Positions 8,275 through 17,327 of a stretch of 64,000 nucleotides of DNA are shown here, piece by piece. The translations under genes were made by a program, and so were the position numbers. The stretch comes from Psychrobacillus sp044762745 (GTDB lineage Bacteria > Bacillota > Bacilli > Bacillales_A > Planococcaceae): assembly GCF_044762745.1 (NCBI RefSeq), contig NZ_JBIWEX010000008.1, forward strand, positions 62,001 to 126,000. The letters are read 5' to 3'. Under the pieces are notes generated by a model that made no database searches, had not been told where the DNA came from, and saw nothing but the letters and a program-made list of their open reading frames with translations. How positions within the stretch are numbered: position 1 is the stretch's first letter; each line of letters starts with the position of its first letter.

Positions 8275-8471
8275 ACAGATTCCTCTTTTCTTTTTGAAAT
8301 GGATTGACCAGCAATTCCCCAGTGCGTAGTTGGAACTTCTGTAAGTAATACGCGTATATTTTCTTTAGGAGCATCTAATACGGTAGAAACGGTTTGCGTT
8401 ACTTCATATATTAATTGTTCTTTCCTCTTAGGATCTCTTCCTTCAGCAATCGTAATTTGAATGAATGGCAT
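8271..8471 (-). CDS. dmpI: 4-oxalocrotonate tautomerase
   Basis: This 66-residue enzyme belongs to the small tautomerase family. After removal of Met1 the catalytic Pro is exposed (PFIQITIAEGRDPKRKEQLI), as in XylH/DmpI. The Arg in the GRDPKRK segment matches the substrate-binding Arg of the family. It converts the enol form of 4-oxalocrotonate to the keto form between the dehydrogenase and the decarboxylase. It lies between those two genes and overlaps the dehydrogenase start by four bases. The usual length is about 62 residues, so it is complete. Confidence 0.9.
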   Translation of the reverse strand: MPFIQITIAEGRDPKRKEQLIYEVTQTVSTVLDAPKENIRVLLTEVPTTHWGIAGQSISKRKEESV

Positions 8472-8480
8472 AATTTATCC

Positions 8481-9275
8481 TCACTCTCCTAATCTAAAAC
8501 TAGTATTTATCGTTCCAATTCCATCAAATGTAGCAGTGAAGTGATCCCCTGGCGAAATATGCATTGCTTGTGTAATGGCGCCACTTAAAATAACTTGCCC
8601 TTTTTGAATGAATTGGTTTCTTTTTGCGATTTTATTTGCCATCCATGCGATAGCTACAGCAGGATTCCCCATAACAGCTGCCAATGTACTCGTGGCAACA
8701 ACCTCTCCGTTTTTTCTAAAAACAATTCCTGTCAACTGTAGATCTATTTTTTCCGGTGATATGAACTGGTTGCCTAAAATATAGCGTGAGGAAGATGAAT
8801 TGTCTGCTATCGCATCATGCAACGTAAACTTAAAGGCTTCAAAACGGCTATCGATTACTTCGAAAGCTGGTACAACGTAATCTGTAGCATCCATTATTTG
8901 CGATGGAGTAATAAAGCTTCCTTGTACATCTTTCTTAAAAACAAAGGCAAGTTCAGGCTCTAATTTAGCATGAATAAAAGGAGTTAGAGAGTGTGACTCT
9001 CCTTCATTTAAACTCATGTTTTTTAGTAACACACCATAAGAAGGTTCATGCACGCCCATCATTTGTTGCTTCGCTTTACTAGTCAATCCTAATTTCCATC
9101 CTGAAACGGTCGTGTTTTCTTCTTCACACTTCTTCTGAACGAGTTTTTCTTGGATATCATAAGCTTTATCTTCATCCATCCCTGGATACTCATTTGCGAA
9201 TTGCGGCAGTGTCTTTACCCCTTTTTCCGCTTCAAATAAATTCTGTACAACACTCTCCATTGTGATTGTTTCCAT
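8481..9275 (-). CDS. dmpH: 4-oxalocrotonate decarboxylase
   Basis: This 264-residue member of the FAH-related hydratase/decarboxylase family converts the tautomerised oxalocrotonate to 2-hydroxypenta-2,4-dienoate plus CO2 with a divalent metal. The block FEVIDSRFEAFKFTLHDAIADNSSSSRYILG closely resembles XylI/DmpH, which distinguishes it from the hydratase encoded next to it. Metal-binding acidic residues of the family are visible in KLEPELAFVF. ATG 9275 has GGGAGGG upstream and overlaps the hydratase stop codon by one base (TGATG); TTG 9278 is an alternative. In Pseudomonas the decarboxylase and hydratase form a complex, and the adjacent, coupled genes fit that. Confidence 0.88.
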   Translation of the reverse strand: METITMESVVQNLFEAEKGVKTLPQFANEYPGMDEDKAYDIQEKLVQKKCEEENTTVSGWKLGLTSKAKQQMMGVHEPSYGVLLKNMSLNEGESHSLTPFIHAKLEPELAFVFKKDVQGSFITPSQIMDATDYVVPAFEVIDSRFEAFKFTLHDAIADNSSSSRYILGNQFISPEKIDLQLTGIVFRKNGEVVATSTLAAVMGNPAVAIAWMANKIAKRNQFIQKGQVILSGAITQAMHISPGDHFTATFDGIGTINTSFRLGE

Positions 9276-10066
9276 CAACTTTCCCTCCCATCTTCAAATG
9301 AAGCTGAAACTGTACCGAGATGAGCAAATTCAGCCGTAAAAGTATCACCTGCTTGAATTTCTAAAGCAGCAGTAAATGCACCAGATAAAACAATTTCTCC
9401 TGCTAAAAGTTTTACATCATAAGCAGATAAAGCATTTGTAAGCCATGCAATTGCATGAATTGGATTCCCTAGCACTGCTGCTCCAGTCGCTGATTCGACA
9501 TACTCCCCATTCTTCAACACATTCATTCCTAAACTAGTTAAATCTAAACCTTCTAATTTAGTTGGTTTACTTCCAATCACTACTAACGCAGAAGAACCAT
9601 TGTCTGATACAGTATCTTCAAACTTAATCTTCCAGTCTTCAATTCGACTATCAATAATTTCAATTGCCGGAACGATGTAATCAGTTGCTTCTATTACATC
9701 AAGAGGCGTTACATTTGGTCCGATCAAATCTTTCTTTAAGACGAATGCAATCTCACATTCTACTTTAGGCTGCAAAAGATGCTGAAGAGGAATTTTGTCG
9801 CCATCCATATACATCATCGAGTCAAATAAATGACCATAGTCCGGTTGATCCACTCCGAACATAGTTTGAATGGCTTTGCTTGTCGCGCCGATTTTTTTTC
9901 CTACTATGCGTGCTCCGCGTTCCAATTTTTTCTCCACATACTGCAATTGAATATGATAAGCATCTGATAATGTTATTTCCGGATAGCGCTCGGTTAATGG
10001 AGCAATTGGAGCTTTGGAATATTCTGCTGCTATTATTTCGTTCGCTAGTTGTGCAACCGATACCAT
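9275..10066 (-). CDS. dmpE: 2-hydroxypenta-2,4-dienoate hydratase
   Basis: Adds water to the dienoate to give 4-hydroxy-2-oxovalerate. The ATG at 10066 (MVSVAQLAN) follows AAAGGAATGATCTT and gives 263 residues, close to the XylJ/DmpE length; an upstream ATG at 10123 would add 19 residues without a good ribosome binding site. The signature IEIIDSRIEDWKIKFEDTVSDNGSSALVVIG matches the hydratase rather than the decarboxylase branch, and KVECEIAFVL contributes the metal-binding acids. The stop overlaps the next gene start, so the two are translationally coupled. Confidence 0.88.
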   Translation of the reverse strand: MVSVAQLANEIIAAEYSKAPIAPLTERYPEITLSDAYHIQLQYVEKKLERGARIVGKKIGATSKAIQTMFGVDQPDYGHLFDSMMYMDGDKIPLQHLLQPKVECEIAFVLKKDLIGPNVTPLDVIEATDYIVPAIEIIDSRIEDWKIKFEDTVSDNGSSALVVIGSKPTKLEGLDLTSLGMNVLKNGEYVESATGAAVLGNPIHAIAWLTNALSAYDVKLLAGEIVLSGAFTAALEIQAGDTFTAEFAHLGTVSASFEDGRES

Positions 10067-10131
10067 AAGATCATTCCTTTCTATGTAAGAAATAGCCGCT
10101 AATGGACTTTTCACTAACGGCATTCCTTGTA

Positions 10132-11142
10132 TTATCTAACCAATTGTTTTTGCGCTAACTCCATTGCCACATCCAAAATCCAATCTTCTTGACCTGCTAC
10201 TGCATGCCTGCGACCTAATTCTTCCATAATAGAGACCGGATTTATGTCGAATTTTACAGCTGCTTCTCGCACATGTAGCAAAAAGCTATTATAAACACCG
10301 GCATAACCGGCAGCGAGATTATCACGATCAATTACTAATGGATAATGGAAAATCGGCGCAATGATTTCTTCAGCCGCATCCATTAATATCGTCAAATCAA
10401 TTCCCGTGTCGATTTCCATTTTGTTAAGCACTGCAACCAACACTTCCGTCGGAGCATTTCCAGCTCCAGCCCCTAAACCACGTAGTGTCCCATCAATTTG
10501 ATCTACACCTGCTTCTAAAGCAGCCACTGTATTACCGATAGCAAGCCCTAGATTGTTATGCGCATGAAAACCTACATTAATTGATAATGATTCTTTCAGT
10601 TTTGCTACACGATCTCTGACACCGTCTGGAACGAGTGCACCAGCCGAATCGACAACATAGACGCAGTCTGCCCCATAGCTTTCCATGAGTTTTGCCTGCT
10701 CAGCGAGCACTTTTGCTGGCTGTGTATGGCTCATCATCAAAAATCCTACTGTTTCTAAGCCTCTTTTTTTAGCCTGTTCAAAGTACTGTTGTGTTACATC
10801 CGCCTCTGTACAATGGACAGCGATCCGTAATACATCAATTCCAATATCCGAAGCATTGTTTATTTCGGGGATTGTTCCAATTCCAGGTACAAAAAGAGAT
10901 GCTATTTTAGATTGTTTTTTATTTGCAACAGCGCTCTCGATTAATTTCCATTCATCAAACTTAGAAAACCCTTGTTGAATCGTAGAACCACCAAGACCCG
11001 ACCCATGACTTACTTCAATAATTGGCATGTTAGCATCAGCCAATTTACTTACTACTTCCCCAACAAAAGAGGGGGAAAAAGAGTGACTAACTGCATGAGA
11101 GCCATCTCGAAGTGTTGTATCTGTCACTATCGGCTTTTTCAT
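10132..11142 (-). CDS. dmpG: 4-hydroxy-2-oxovalerate aldolase
   Basis: A class II pyruvate aldolase of 336 residues that splits 4-hydroxy-2-oxovalerate into pyruvate and acetaldehyde. TTLRDGSHAVSH supplies the Arg12-Asp13 pair (catalytic Arg and metal ligand), and GFHAHNNLG supplies the His-x-His metal ligands. The C-terminal part (about 270-336) is the DmpG-type communication domain that channels acetaldehyde into the partner dehydrogenase. Its start overlaps the stop of that dehydrogenase gene (ATGA), which fits a fixed two-subunit complex. Confidence 0.92.
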   Translation of the reverse strand: MKKPIVTDTTLRDGSHAVSHSFSPSFVGEVVSKLADANMPIIEVSHGSGLGGSTIQQGFSKFDEWKLIESAVANKKQSKIASLFVPGIGTIPEINNASDIGIDVLRIAVHCTEADVTQQYFEQAKKRGLETVGFLMMSHTQPAKVLAEQAKLMESYGADCVYVVDSAGALVPDGVRDRVAKLKESLSINVGFHAHNNLGLAIGNTVAALEAGVDQIDGTLRGLGAGAGNAPTEVLVAVLNKMEIDTGIDLTILMDAAEEIIAPIFHYPLVIDRDNLAAGYAGVYNSFLLHVREAAVKFDINPVSIMEELGRRHAVAGQEDWILDVAMELAQKQLVR

Positions 11143-12050
11143 ACAATGACCCCTTTCTTTTGCAATAAATGCGCAGCAAATTGCTCTCCAACTTGTTGGG
11201 CAGCCGCCGTCATAATATCTAAATTACCAGCGTAAGTAGGGAAGAAATCTCCCGCTCCTTCTACTTCATTTAGGATAATAACGGTAGGCAAATCACCCCA
11301 AGGCGTATGGCGAATATCGATATAAGGCTTCCGCTTTAAACGGTAGCCTGGTACATATTTTTGCACTTCTTTCACCATCTGTTCAATCGATTGAATGACC
11401 TCTTCTTCATCCGCCGTTTCTTCTAATACGGCATATACCGTGTTATTCATCATAATCGGAGGCTCTGCTGAGTTGATAACAGGAATAGCACGCGCATCTT
11501 TAGCGCCACCTATGTTCTGACAAGCATTTGCAGTCGTAATCGTAAACTCATCTAGGTTTTGTCTCGTTCCTGGTCCAACAGAAACGCTCGAAATAGTTGC
11601 GATAATTTCACTATATTTAACACCTTCTACTCGGTTAACCGCATACACAAGAGGAGTCGTTGCCTGACCACTACAAGAAATCATATTCACATTCACTTTC
11701 TCTAAATGTTCCTCTAGATTAATAGCTGGCACAACGTATGGACCAATTGCAGCAGGTGTCAAATCAATGGCAATTATATTCGCTTCTTTTAAAAGAGGTG
11801 CATGCGCAATATGTGCTTTAGCGCTTGTCGCATCAAATACAATGCGTATGTTTTTTTCCTTCAAAATACCGTCTATACCTTCTGCGGTAATCGCAATTTG
11901 AAGTTCCTTTGCACGTTTCAGCCCTTCGGAATCAGGGGCGATTCCTGCCATTAAAGCAAGTTCCATCGACCCTTCTGTTTTTAATAATTTATACATTAAA
12001 TCTGTTCCAATATTCCCGGAACCTAGAATAGCAACTTTAATCTTCTCCAT
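11139..12050 (-). CDS. dmpF: Acylating acetaldehyde dehydrogenase
   Basis: This 303-residue enzyme converts acetaldehyde, NAD and CoA to acetyl-CoA. The Rossmann motif is AILGSGNIGTDL at the N-terminus and the catalytic cysteine is Cys126 in ISCSGQATTPL. Length and motifs match DmpF/BphJ. It pairs with the aldolase encoded immediately downstream, with which such enzymes form a channelling complex. It sits 15 bases after the ring-cleavage dioxygenase gene in the same operon. Confidence 0.92.
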   Translation of the reverse strand: MEKIKVAILGSGNIGTDLMYKLLKTEGSMELALMAGIAPDSEGLKRAKELQIAITAEGIDGILKEKNIRIVFDATSAKAHIAHAPLLKEANIIAIDLTPAAIGPYVVPAINLEEHLEKVNVNMISCSGQATTPLVYAVNRVEGVKYSEIIATISSVSVGPGTRQNLDEFTITTANACQNIGGAKDARAIPVINSAEPPIMMNNTVYAVLEETADEEEVIQSIEQMVKEVQKYVPGYRLKRKPYIDIRHTPWGDLPTVIILNEVEGAGDFFPTYAGNLDIMTAAAQQVGEQFAAHLLQKKGVIV

Positions 12051-12065
12051 TTTTAGAACCTCCTC

Positions 12066-13058
12066 TTATTCAGCGACAGCTTCTAAAGGGACAGGAGCTG
12101 TAACGGGTGTTCCATATGTCCAAAACGAATCTGGGAATACAGCACCAATCCATGTATCTCCATTTCCAGGTACATCTTTCATCTGCCAAGTAATCGGTTT
12201 CCAATCTGGATCGAAAATGAGATATCCTGCGTCTCCGAAGAGTTCCACACGATTTCCGCTTGGCTCATATGCGTACATACAAAATGCTTGGCTTACCCCA
12301 TGTTTGTTTGGCGGTATTTCAATAAAATGACCATGATCCTTTAAAATATCAGCAGCATCGTATAGATTTTGAGGAACCCCGTACCAATAGCAAACATGAT
12401 GAAGTTTTCCTTTAGCACCTGTCGGCTCCTGCATAAATGCTATTTCATGCACTAAGTTAGAAACGCTAATCCATGTACCAATTACATGATCATTATCAAC
12501 GATTTGCTCACGCAGCTTGAATCCTAATACATCGATTAGAAAATTAGAATCTACAGCAGGATTGGAAGACATCAAATTAATATGATCTAAACGACGAACA
12601 GGGACCCCTTTAAGTGGTCGTTTTTGGCTTCTCGAAAGAAGCTTTGATTGAGCTTCAGCTGGACAGTCAAAATAGTCCACTTCCCAAAGAATTTCCATTT
12701 TATGACCGTCCGGCGTTGTGAATTGATACGCAGGACCATGCCCATGCTGATCATTCGACCAACCAATACCAAAACCACTTGCTTCCACAGCTTTCACACG
12801 GCGTTCAAGCGCTTGAGGAGAAGTTGTTCGCCATGCTACATGTCCTAATCCCGATTCTTCCGATTCCGTTATAATAAGCGAGTATTTATAATTATCCTCG
12901 TAAGCTCTTAAATAAGTTTGGTTATTAATAGTTTCAATTACTTCCATACCTAACATATCTGTAAAAAAAGCAATAGTCTCTTTAGGCGTGTTGGATAACA
13001 TTTCTACGTGTGCAATTTGAGCTACGTCAAAAATTGGTTCTTTGTGTAAATTTGTCAT
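12066..13058 (-). CDS. pheB: Catechol 2,3-dioxygenase (extradiol)
   Basis: A two-domain vicinal-oxygen-chelate extradiol dioxygenase of 330 residues. Iron ligands in the C-terminal domain are His159 (RLDHINL), His220/221 (KLHHVCYW) and Glu272 (NRVELFGD), with spacing like XylE. It opens catechol between C2 and C3 to give 2-hydroxymuconic semialdehyde. Length and context resemble PheB of thermophilic phenol-degrading Geobacillus. A chlorinated or alkylated catechol cannot be excluded as substrate. The GAGG upstream of ATG 13058 is weak but no better start is visible. Confidence 0.9.
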   Translation of the reverse strand: MTNLHKEPIFDVAQIAHVEMLSNTPKETIAFFTDMLGMEVIETINNQTYLRAYEDNYKYSLIITESEESGLGHVAWRTTSPQALERRVKAVEASGFGIGWSNDQHGHGPAYQFTTPDGHKMEILWEVDYFDCPAEAQSKLLSRSQKRPLKGVPVRRLDHINLMSSNPAVDSNFLIDVLGFKLREQIVDNDHVIGTWISVSNLVHEIAFMQEPTGAKGKLHHVCYWYGVPQNLYDAADILKDHGHFIEIPPNKHGVSQAFCMYAYEPSGNRVELFGDAGYLIFDPDWKPITWQMKDVPGNGDTWIGAVFPDSFWTYGTPVTAPVPLEAVAE

Positions 13059-13080
13059 TTATTATTCCCCCAGTTTCCTT

Positions 13081-13557
13081 TTATAATGTGGCATATTGCC
13101 TATTCAAAGTAGCATACTGACCATTCGAAAATAATAATGGTTCTCCATCTTTTACATATAATTGTTCAGGCTGTCCTAGAAAAATAGTATGATCACCAGC
13201 CACTATTTCTTGTTCCACGCGACAGACAATTTGTACTAAAGCATCTTCCACTAAAGGAAAGCCATTCAAAAGATCAAACTGGAACGCTTCATCACTTGGT
13301 ATTTGCCCTGCAAATCGTCTGGAAATATCCAGTTGATTTTTTTCTAAAATACTAACTCCGAATCGTTTACTTTCCTGTATCAACTTAAGCGTTTGTGCAC
13401 GTTCACCGATAGAAATAGCAATTAAAGTCGGATCCAATGAAATAGACATAAAACCGTTTGCAGTCATTCCATGGTAGTTTCCTTCGACGTCTGTTGAAAT
13501 CACGGTTACCCCAGTGGCAAATTTGCCCATAGCATTACGAAATTCACGACTATCCAT
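13081..13557 (-). CDS. pheA2: NAD(P)H:flavin oxidoreductase component
   Basis: The 158-residue small reductase supplies reduced flavin to the monooxygenase encoded 12 bases upstream. It belongs to the HpaC/flavin reductase-like family: FATGVTVISTD at the N-terminus, GMTANGFMSISLDPTLIAISIG for flavin binding and a GDHTIFLGQ motif near residue 120. The C-terminus has a short direct repeat, NGQYATLNRQYATL, whose last few residues look like a recent duplication of a QYATL unit. PheA2 and HpaC are the closest named types. Confidence 0.88.
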   Translation of the reverse strand: MDSREFRNAMGKFATGVTVISTDVEGNYHGMTANGFMSISLDPTLIAISIGERAQTLKLIQESKRFGVSILEKNQLDISRRFAGQIPSDEAFQFDLLNGFPLVEDALVQIVCRVEQEIVAGDHTIFLGQPEQLYVKDGEPLLFSNGQYATLNRQYATL

Positions 13558-13569
13558 TCATATCACTCC

Positions 13570-15069
13570 TTAAGTAAGTGCAATTTTTTCTTTCCATGTT
13601 TCATTTGTCCAACCGTTCAAATCATAATCAGCTAAAGCTTGATCCACAAAACCTTTAAATATATCTGCATTACCACTGCCAATAGAATGGTACATTGCCT
13701 CTAATCGAATATTCTCATGATTCCCTGCATAGTTAACTTCGTATAACTCATGGCGTCCGCCAAATTCAGAACCGATAGAATCCCACACCATTTTCAGAAG
13801 TTTGACGCGCTCTTCCGCAGTAACGCCAGTTCCCTTATAATATTGATCTAAATATGGTCTAATTTCCGGATTTAAGAAATCATTAGCACTAGATGGCAGT
13901 TGGATTAATCCTCCTGCAACTACTTGTTCAAATATATTTTTTATACGTACCCAAACATTTGGTGCAAGTACACGATATGCATTGGCTGCCTCTCCATTAG
14001 GTACAAGCACACCATTTCGGCCAACATCCGGGTTTGTTGCCATAGCTGTAGACAAACTCCAAATCATATTGCGCAGCGCCACAACTTCTCCAATATTCGC
14101 TTGAACACCTCGGAACTGATGAGTTCCTGATGATTCTGTAGCTTTCATCAATAGCCCAGTCATAAAATCTAGCTTAACTCCTAAGCGAGCACATCCATGA
14201 AAGCTAAAGCGATTTACAAAATGCGTTTCTGCAACGAAACCATTCGAAATATCTACGTTTTGGTAAGCAAGAACGTTTTCCCAAGGAATAAATACATTAT
14301 CCAAAACGATTACCGCATCATTCTCATCAAAACGACTAGATAGTGGATAATCAAACGGTGACCCATTTGACTTCGCTTGCAGTTCGTATGACTGCCTACT
14401 AATCATTTTTACACCAGGAGCGTTCATAGGAACGAGGAATATTAACGCATGGCTTTGATCCCCATTTCCCAAATCTTTTGGACCGTAATTGGCAACAAAA
14501 TTGTAATTCGTTAATGCTGCAGCTGTACCTACCATTTTGGCACCACTTACAATAATTCCATCATCACGCTCTTTAATCGCTCGTACAAATACATCTTTGT
14601 TTTCATGCAAAGCTTTTGAACGATCCATCTGCGGATTAATCACCGTGTGATTAACAAACGGCAACTCTTTCGAAGCCTTTCGATACCACGCTTTTGCATT
14701 GTCTTCAAATCCTACATAATAATCCGAATATCCATCGAGATGTCCGAGAAACGAAGCTTTATAATCTGGAGTTCTGCCCATAAATCCAAAGTTCATTTTG
14801 GACCATTCTACGATAGCATCTCGTGCACCTACTAAATCATCAAGGGAACGAGGAGTTTTAAAAAACTTATGTGTGCGATCTCCATGCTCGTTTATCGTTG
14901 TAAGCACATCCTGTTTTTCTGGATCATGCAAAGCATCGTACATACGTGCATAGGATTGGGCAGAATTACGGTAAGCCGGATGCTTTGTAACATCGTCAAT
15001 TTTCTCTCCATTGAGATATACAACTCGGCCATCATTTAAGCTTTCAAGATAAGATTGACCAGTAAGCAT
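13570..15069 (-). CDS. pheA1: Flavin-dependent aromatic monooxygenase (PheA1/HpaB type)
   Basis: The large component of a two-component, FADH2-dependent hydroxylase, of the acyl-CoA-dehydrogenase-fold HpaB/PheA1 family. From ATG 15069 (MLTGQSYLESLNDGRVVYLNG), preceded by GGAG, it has 499 residues; in-frame codons to 15108 lack a binding site. The N-terminal SYLESLNDGR...GEKI and central NFGFMGRTPDYKASFLGHL blocks are family hallmarks. The downstream genes degrade catechol, so ortho-hydroxylation of phenol is the best-supported reaction; HpaB orthologues act on 4-hydroxyphenylacetate, but no carboxymethyl-specific steps follow here. It is the first gene of the operon, about 45 bases from the predicted transcription start. 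Confidence 0.85.
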   Translation of the reverse strand: MLTGQSYLESLNDGRVVYLNGEKIDDVTKHPAYRNSAQSYARMYDALHDPEKQDVLTTINEHGDRTHKFFKTPRSLDDLVGARDAIVEWSKMNFGFMGRTPDYKASFLGHLDGYSDYYVGFEDNAKAWYRKASKELPFVNHTVINPQMDRSKALHENKDVFVRAIKERDDGIIVSGAKMVGTAAALTNYNFVANYGPKDLGNGDQSHALIFLVPMNAPGVKMISRQSYELQAKSNGSPFDYPLSSRFDENDAVIVLDNVFIPWENVLAYQNVDISNGFVAETHFVNRFSFHGCARLGVKLDFMTGLLMKATESSGTHQFRGVQANIGEVVALRNMIWSLSTAMATNPDVGRNGVLVPNGEAANAYRVLAPNVWVRIKNIFEQVVAGGLIQLPSSANDFLNPEIRPYLDQYYKGTGVTAEERVKLLKMVWDSIGSEFGGRHELYEVNYAGNHENIRLEAMYHSIGSGNADIFKGFVDQALADYDLNGWTNETWKEKIALT

Positions 15070-15120
15070 GAAAACCACTCCATTTCGTTTTATGATAATG
15101 TAGGCCATACATTTGTTTAA

Positions 15121-15149
15121 ACTATACGATTTAATGTAAGCGCTATCAA
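15121..15149 (-). promoter_or_regulatory. Sigma-A promoter of the meta-cleavage operon
   Basis: On the minus strand TTGATA (15144-15149), a 17-base spacer and TATAGT (15121-15126) form a near-consensus sigma-A promoter. The start would lie near 15114, leaving a leader of about 45 bases before the monooxygenase. Confidence 0.75.
15135..15148 (+). promoter_or_regulatory. cre site (CcpA operator)
   Basis: TGTAAGCGCTATCA matches the cre consensus TGWAANCGNTNWCA at every position. It covers the -35 box and part of the spacer of the operon promoter, so CcpA bound here should block RNA polymerase when preferred sugars are present. Confidence 0.75.
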
Positions 15150-15285
15150 CGACATGAAATGTCCATTAAACATCCCTAAACTACCACCAACTGTCAGATA
15201 AATCTGTCAATTTATTCTGTCGTCTATGTTTTCTGTGTTTTTTTCTCCTGTAACATTTTCCTTCCGTAGAATAATCGCATACATG

Positions 15286-15329
15286 AAAAAGCAGCCAAAG
15301 ATTTAACCTTGGCTACTGTGATTTTTTTT
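15286..15329. terminator. Bidirectional intrinsic terminator
   Basis: AGCCAAAG and CCTTGGCT form a stem flanked by A-runs and T-runs on both sides, so it can act in both directions. It ends the minus-strand permease remnant and insulates the meta-cleavage promoter. Confidence 0.65.
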
Positions 15330-15337
15330 GTATCAAA

Positions 15338-15385
15338 TGGTAGTGAATTATTAGAATAGGATTGAATCGTTTCTTACACAGGGAC
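15338..15385 (+). repeat. Dispersed terminator-linked repeat, copy
   Basis: The stretch ends in ATTGAATCGTTTCTTACACAGGGAC, the core of the intergenic repeat, and starts with TGGTAGTGAATTATTAGAAT. It follows a terminator hairpin, as the copy at 19721-19758 does. Confidence 0.6.
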
Positions 15386-15460
15386 GTTACAATCAACCAA
15401 TCTCATATAATGGTGTGACAACACTCTCCAGTCCCTTGATCAGCGGGCCGCTTTCCTTCA

Positions 15461-16549
15461 CTATTCAAACCACAAAGCCTTACTAGGATTCATCCTCGCC
15501 GCCTTCAATGCAGGATAAATCCCAAACAAACTACCAATCCCAAACGTTGATACAAAGCAAGTTTTACTGCCCACATCGGTAGCACTAATGCAAAAAGCTC
15601 TATGTTGCTATTCCACATTTCAATAAATGCATAGCCGAGTCCAATTCCGACCGCTCCGCCGATGAAACAAAGGAGTAGCGTCTCAAAGAAAGATTGTCCC
15701 ATTATTTCCGTTGTTGTAGCTCCCAAAGCTTTTCGAATGCCGATTTCCCGTGTCCGCTCTCGTACCGACATGGACCATGACGTTCATAATTCCAGTTCCA
15801 CTTATTAATAACGCCGTTACGGTTATCCTAAACGACATCAACTGCAAAATAAAAGTGACCTTCCCTAATGCACCGAGCATCTGATCTTGTTTGACTACAC
15901 TGAAATCTATTTCAGAATGCTGCGCCTTGATGGCATTAAACACCGCACCATCCACTTTATCTACAACATTGATGTGCGCTGCTTCTACGACCATTTTCGT
16001 TAAATTTTTCATATCAGTCGTTACAAGGGCCGTTTCAATTGGTATGACTACATTATTGTCTGTACTTGAACCTAAAGTGGCATTTGGTGCAAGCACCCCA
16101 ATCACTACATACGACTCTTCGTTAATTGTGACTGTCTTTCCAACTAACGAAAGTTCTTCAGCGGATGCATTATCACCAAGCAGTTTATCTATTATTTTTT
16201 TCCACCATGACTTAGTTTTTGGTGTAGTAGAAGAATCTGTTTCCCCTTCCACCGGTACTTCTTGATTATCAAGCAGTGTATCGTGAATATTATTACCGAG
16301 CACAATGACTTTCGCTTTCGCAGCTTGCTCTTCTTTTGTAAAAAAACGTCCTTCCGAAAGCTCCGCGTGTTGAATACGGCTGTACTGATCTGTCGTACCA
16401 ATCAATGCAGATTGCACGGTTTTATCTTCATATTTTACAAAATTAATAGTTTCCAGCTGTGGTGTCACCGATTTTACATTGTCCACTTCTGCAATAGCTT
16501 GCGCATCTTCATACGTAAGTTTAATAATGCGTTGACTGCCCATCAACAA
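15461..16549 (-). pseudogene. Truncated, frameshifted MacB/FtsX-type ABC permease
   Basis: The minus strand encodes the periplasmic-type domain and last membrane segments of a MacB/FtsX permease: AQAIAEVDNVKSVTPQL, ALIGTTDQYSRIQ, then GIMNVM, SVRERTREIGIRKALGAT and, in a third frame, FGIYPALKAARMNPSKALWFE. Two frameshifts (near 15775 and 15545) break the frame. The N-terminal first membrane helix is missing because the reading frame stops at the junction near 16549, where an FAH-family fragment begins on the other strand. No ATPase or fusion-protein partner gene is present. It is a decayed remnant. Confidence 0.85.
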
Positions 16550-17056
16550 ACAATAGCACTACCGAAAATGGATGAGAGAGTCGATTATGAAGCAGAATTG
16601 GTGCTCATCATAGGAAAAGAGGCGAAAAATGTATCCAAAGAAGACGCATTATCCTACGTATTCGGATATACAGTCGGAAATGATTTAAGTGCGCGGAGCC
16701 TCCAGTTCCTAAGTGGACAGTGGCTACTCGGTAAATCACTTGATCACTTTGCTCCAATAGGACCTTACTTGGTAACTTCGGACGAGATTGATCCTTACAA
16801 TTTAGCCATTGAATGTAAAGTAAATGGTGAAGTTCGCCAATCTGCCAATACTAAAGATATGATTTTTGACTGTTCTACGATCATTAGTTATGTGTCCAAA
16901 CATATAACGTTGAAACCTGGGGATGTGATTTTCACTGATACACCACAGAGGGTAGTAATAGGGTATCCTGAAGACGAACAAGTTTGGCTGAAATCTGGAG
17001 ATAAAGTAGAAGTATCGATTGAAAAAATAGGGACACTTATAAACACATTGGATTGA
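16546..17056 (+). pseudogene. 5'-truncated FAH-family hydrolase/isomerase
   Basis: About 168 C-terminal residues of a fumarylacetoacetate-hydrolase-family protein remain, from TIALPKMDERVDYEAELVLIIG to EKIGTLINTLD. The metal-binding acids (DYEAEL) and the NDLSARSLQ and GKSLDHFAPIGPYLV blocks are kept, so the catalytic core itself looks sound; the first 110 or so residues and the natural start are gone. An open frame continues upstream into antisense permease sequence (to 16262), which is meaningless. Relatives act as 2-hydroxyhepta-2,4-diene-1,7-dioate isomerases or oxaloacetate decarboxylases, so it could be a relic of a related aromatic pathway. Confidence 0.8.
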
Positions 17057-17243
17057 CAAATAAGGCGTTAGATTCTGAATCTCTTCGGAATCCAGCATTT
17101 TTTTCACGTTTCCCCGGAAAATTCCCTATACAATGGATACAACTCAATTAGATCTTTGTATTCTGATTACTATCAATCTCAGATACTACTTATTTCGCAC
17201 GAATAATCGACAGAATTTGCTAACAAAATGAGAGCAACAATAA

Positions 17244-17282
17244 AAGCATTGGTAAACAAGAGATTCTCGTTTACCAATGCTT
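17244..17282 (-). terminator. Intrinsic terminator of the chemoreceptor gene
   Basis: AAGCATTGGTAAAC (17244-17257) pairs perfectly with GTTTACCAATGCTT (17269-17282). On the minus strand the stem is followed by T-rich sequence; the chemoreceptor gene ends 46 bases upstream. Confidence 0.75.
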
Positions 17283-17327
17283 CTTCTTTGTTAATCATTA
17301 TAAAGTTTGTTTATATCCTTTTGTTCA

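Noticed and set aside
16262..16545. Open frame upstream of and continuous with the FAH fragment
   Set aside because: It is antisense to the permease remnant, has no ribosome binding site and no family resemblance; the real similarity starts near 16546.
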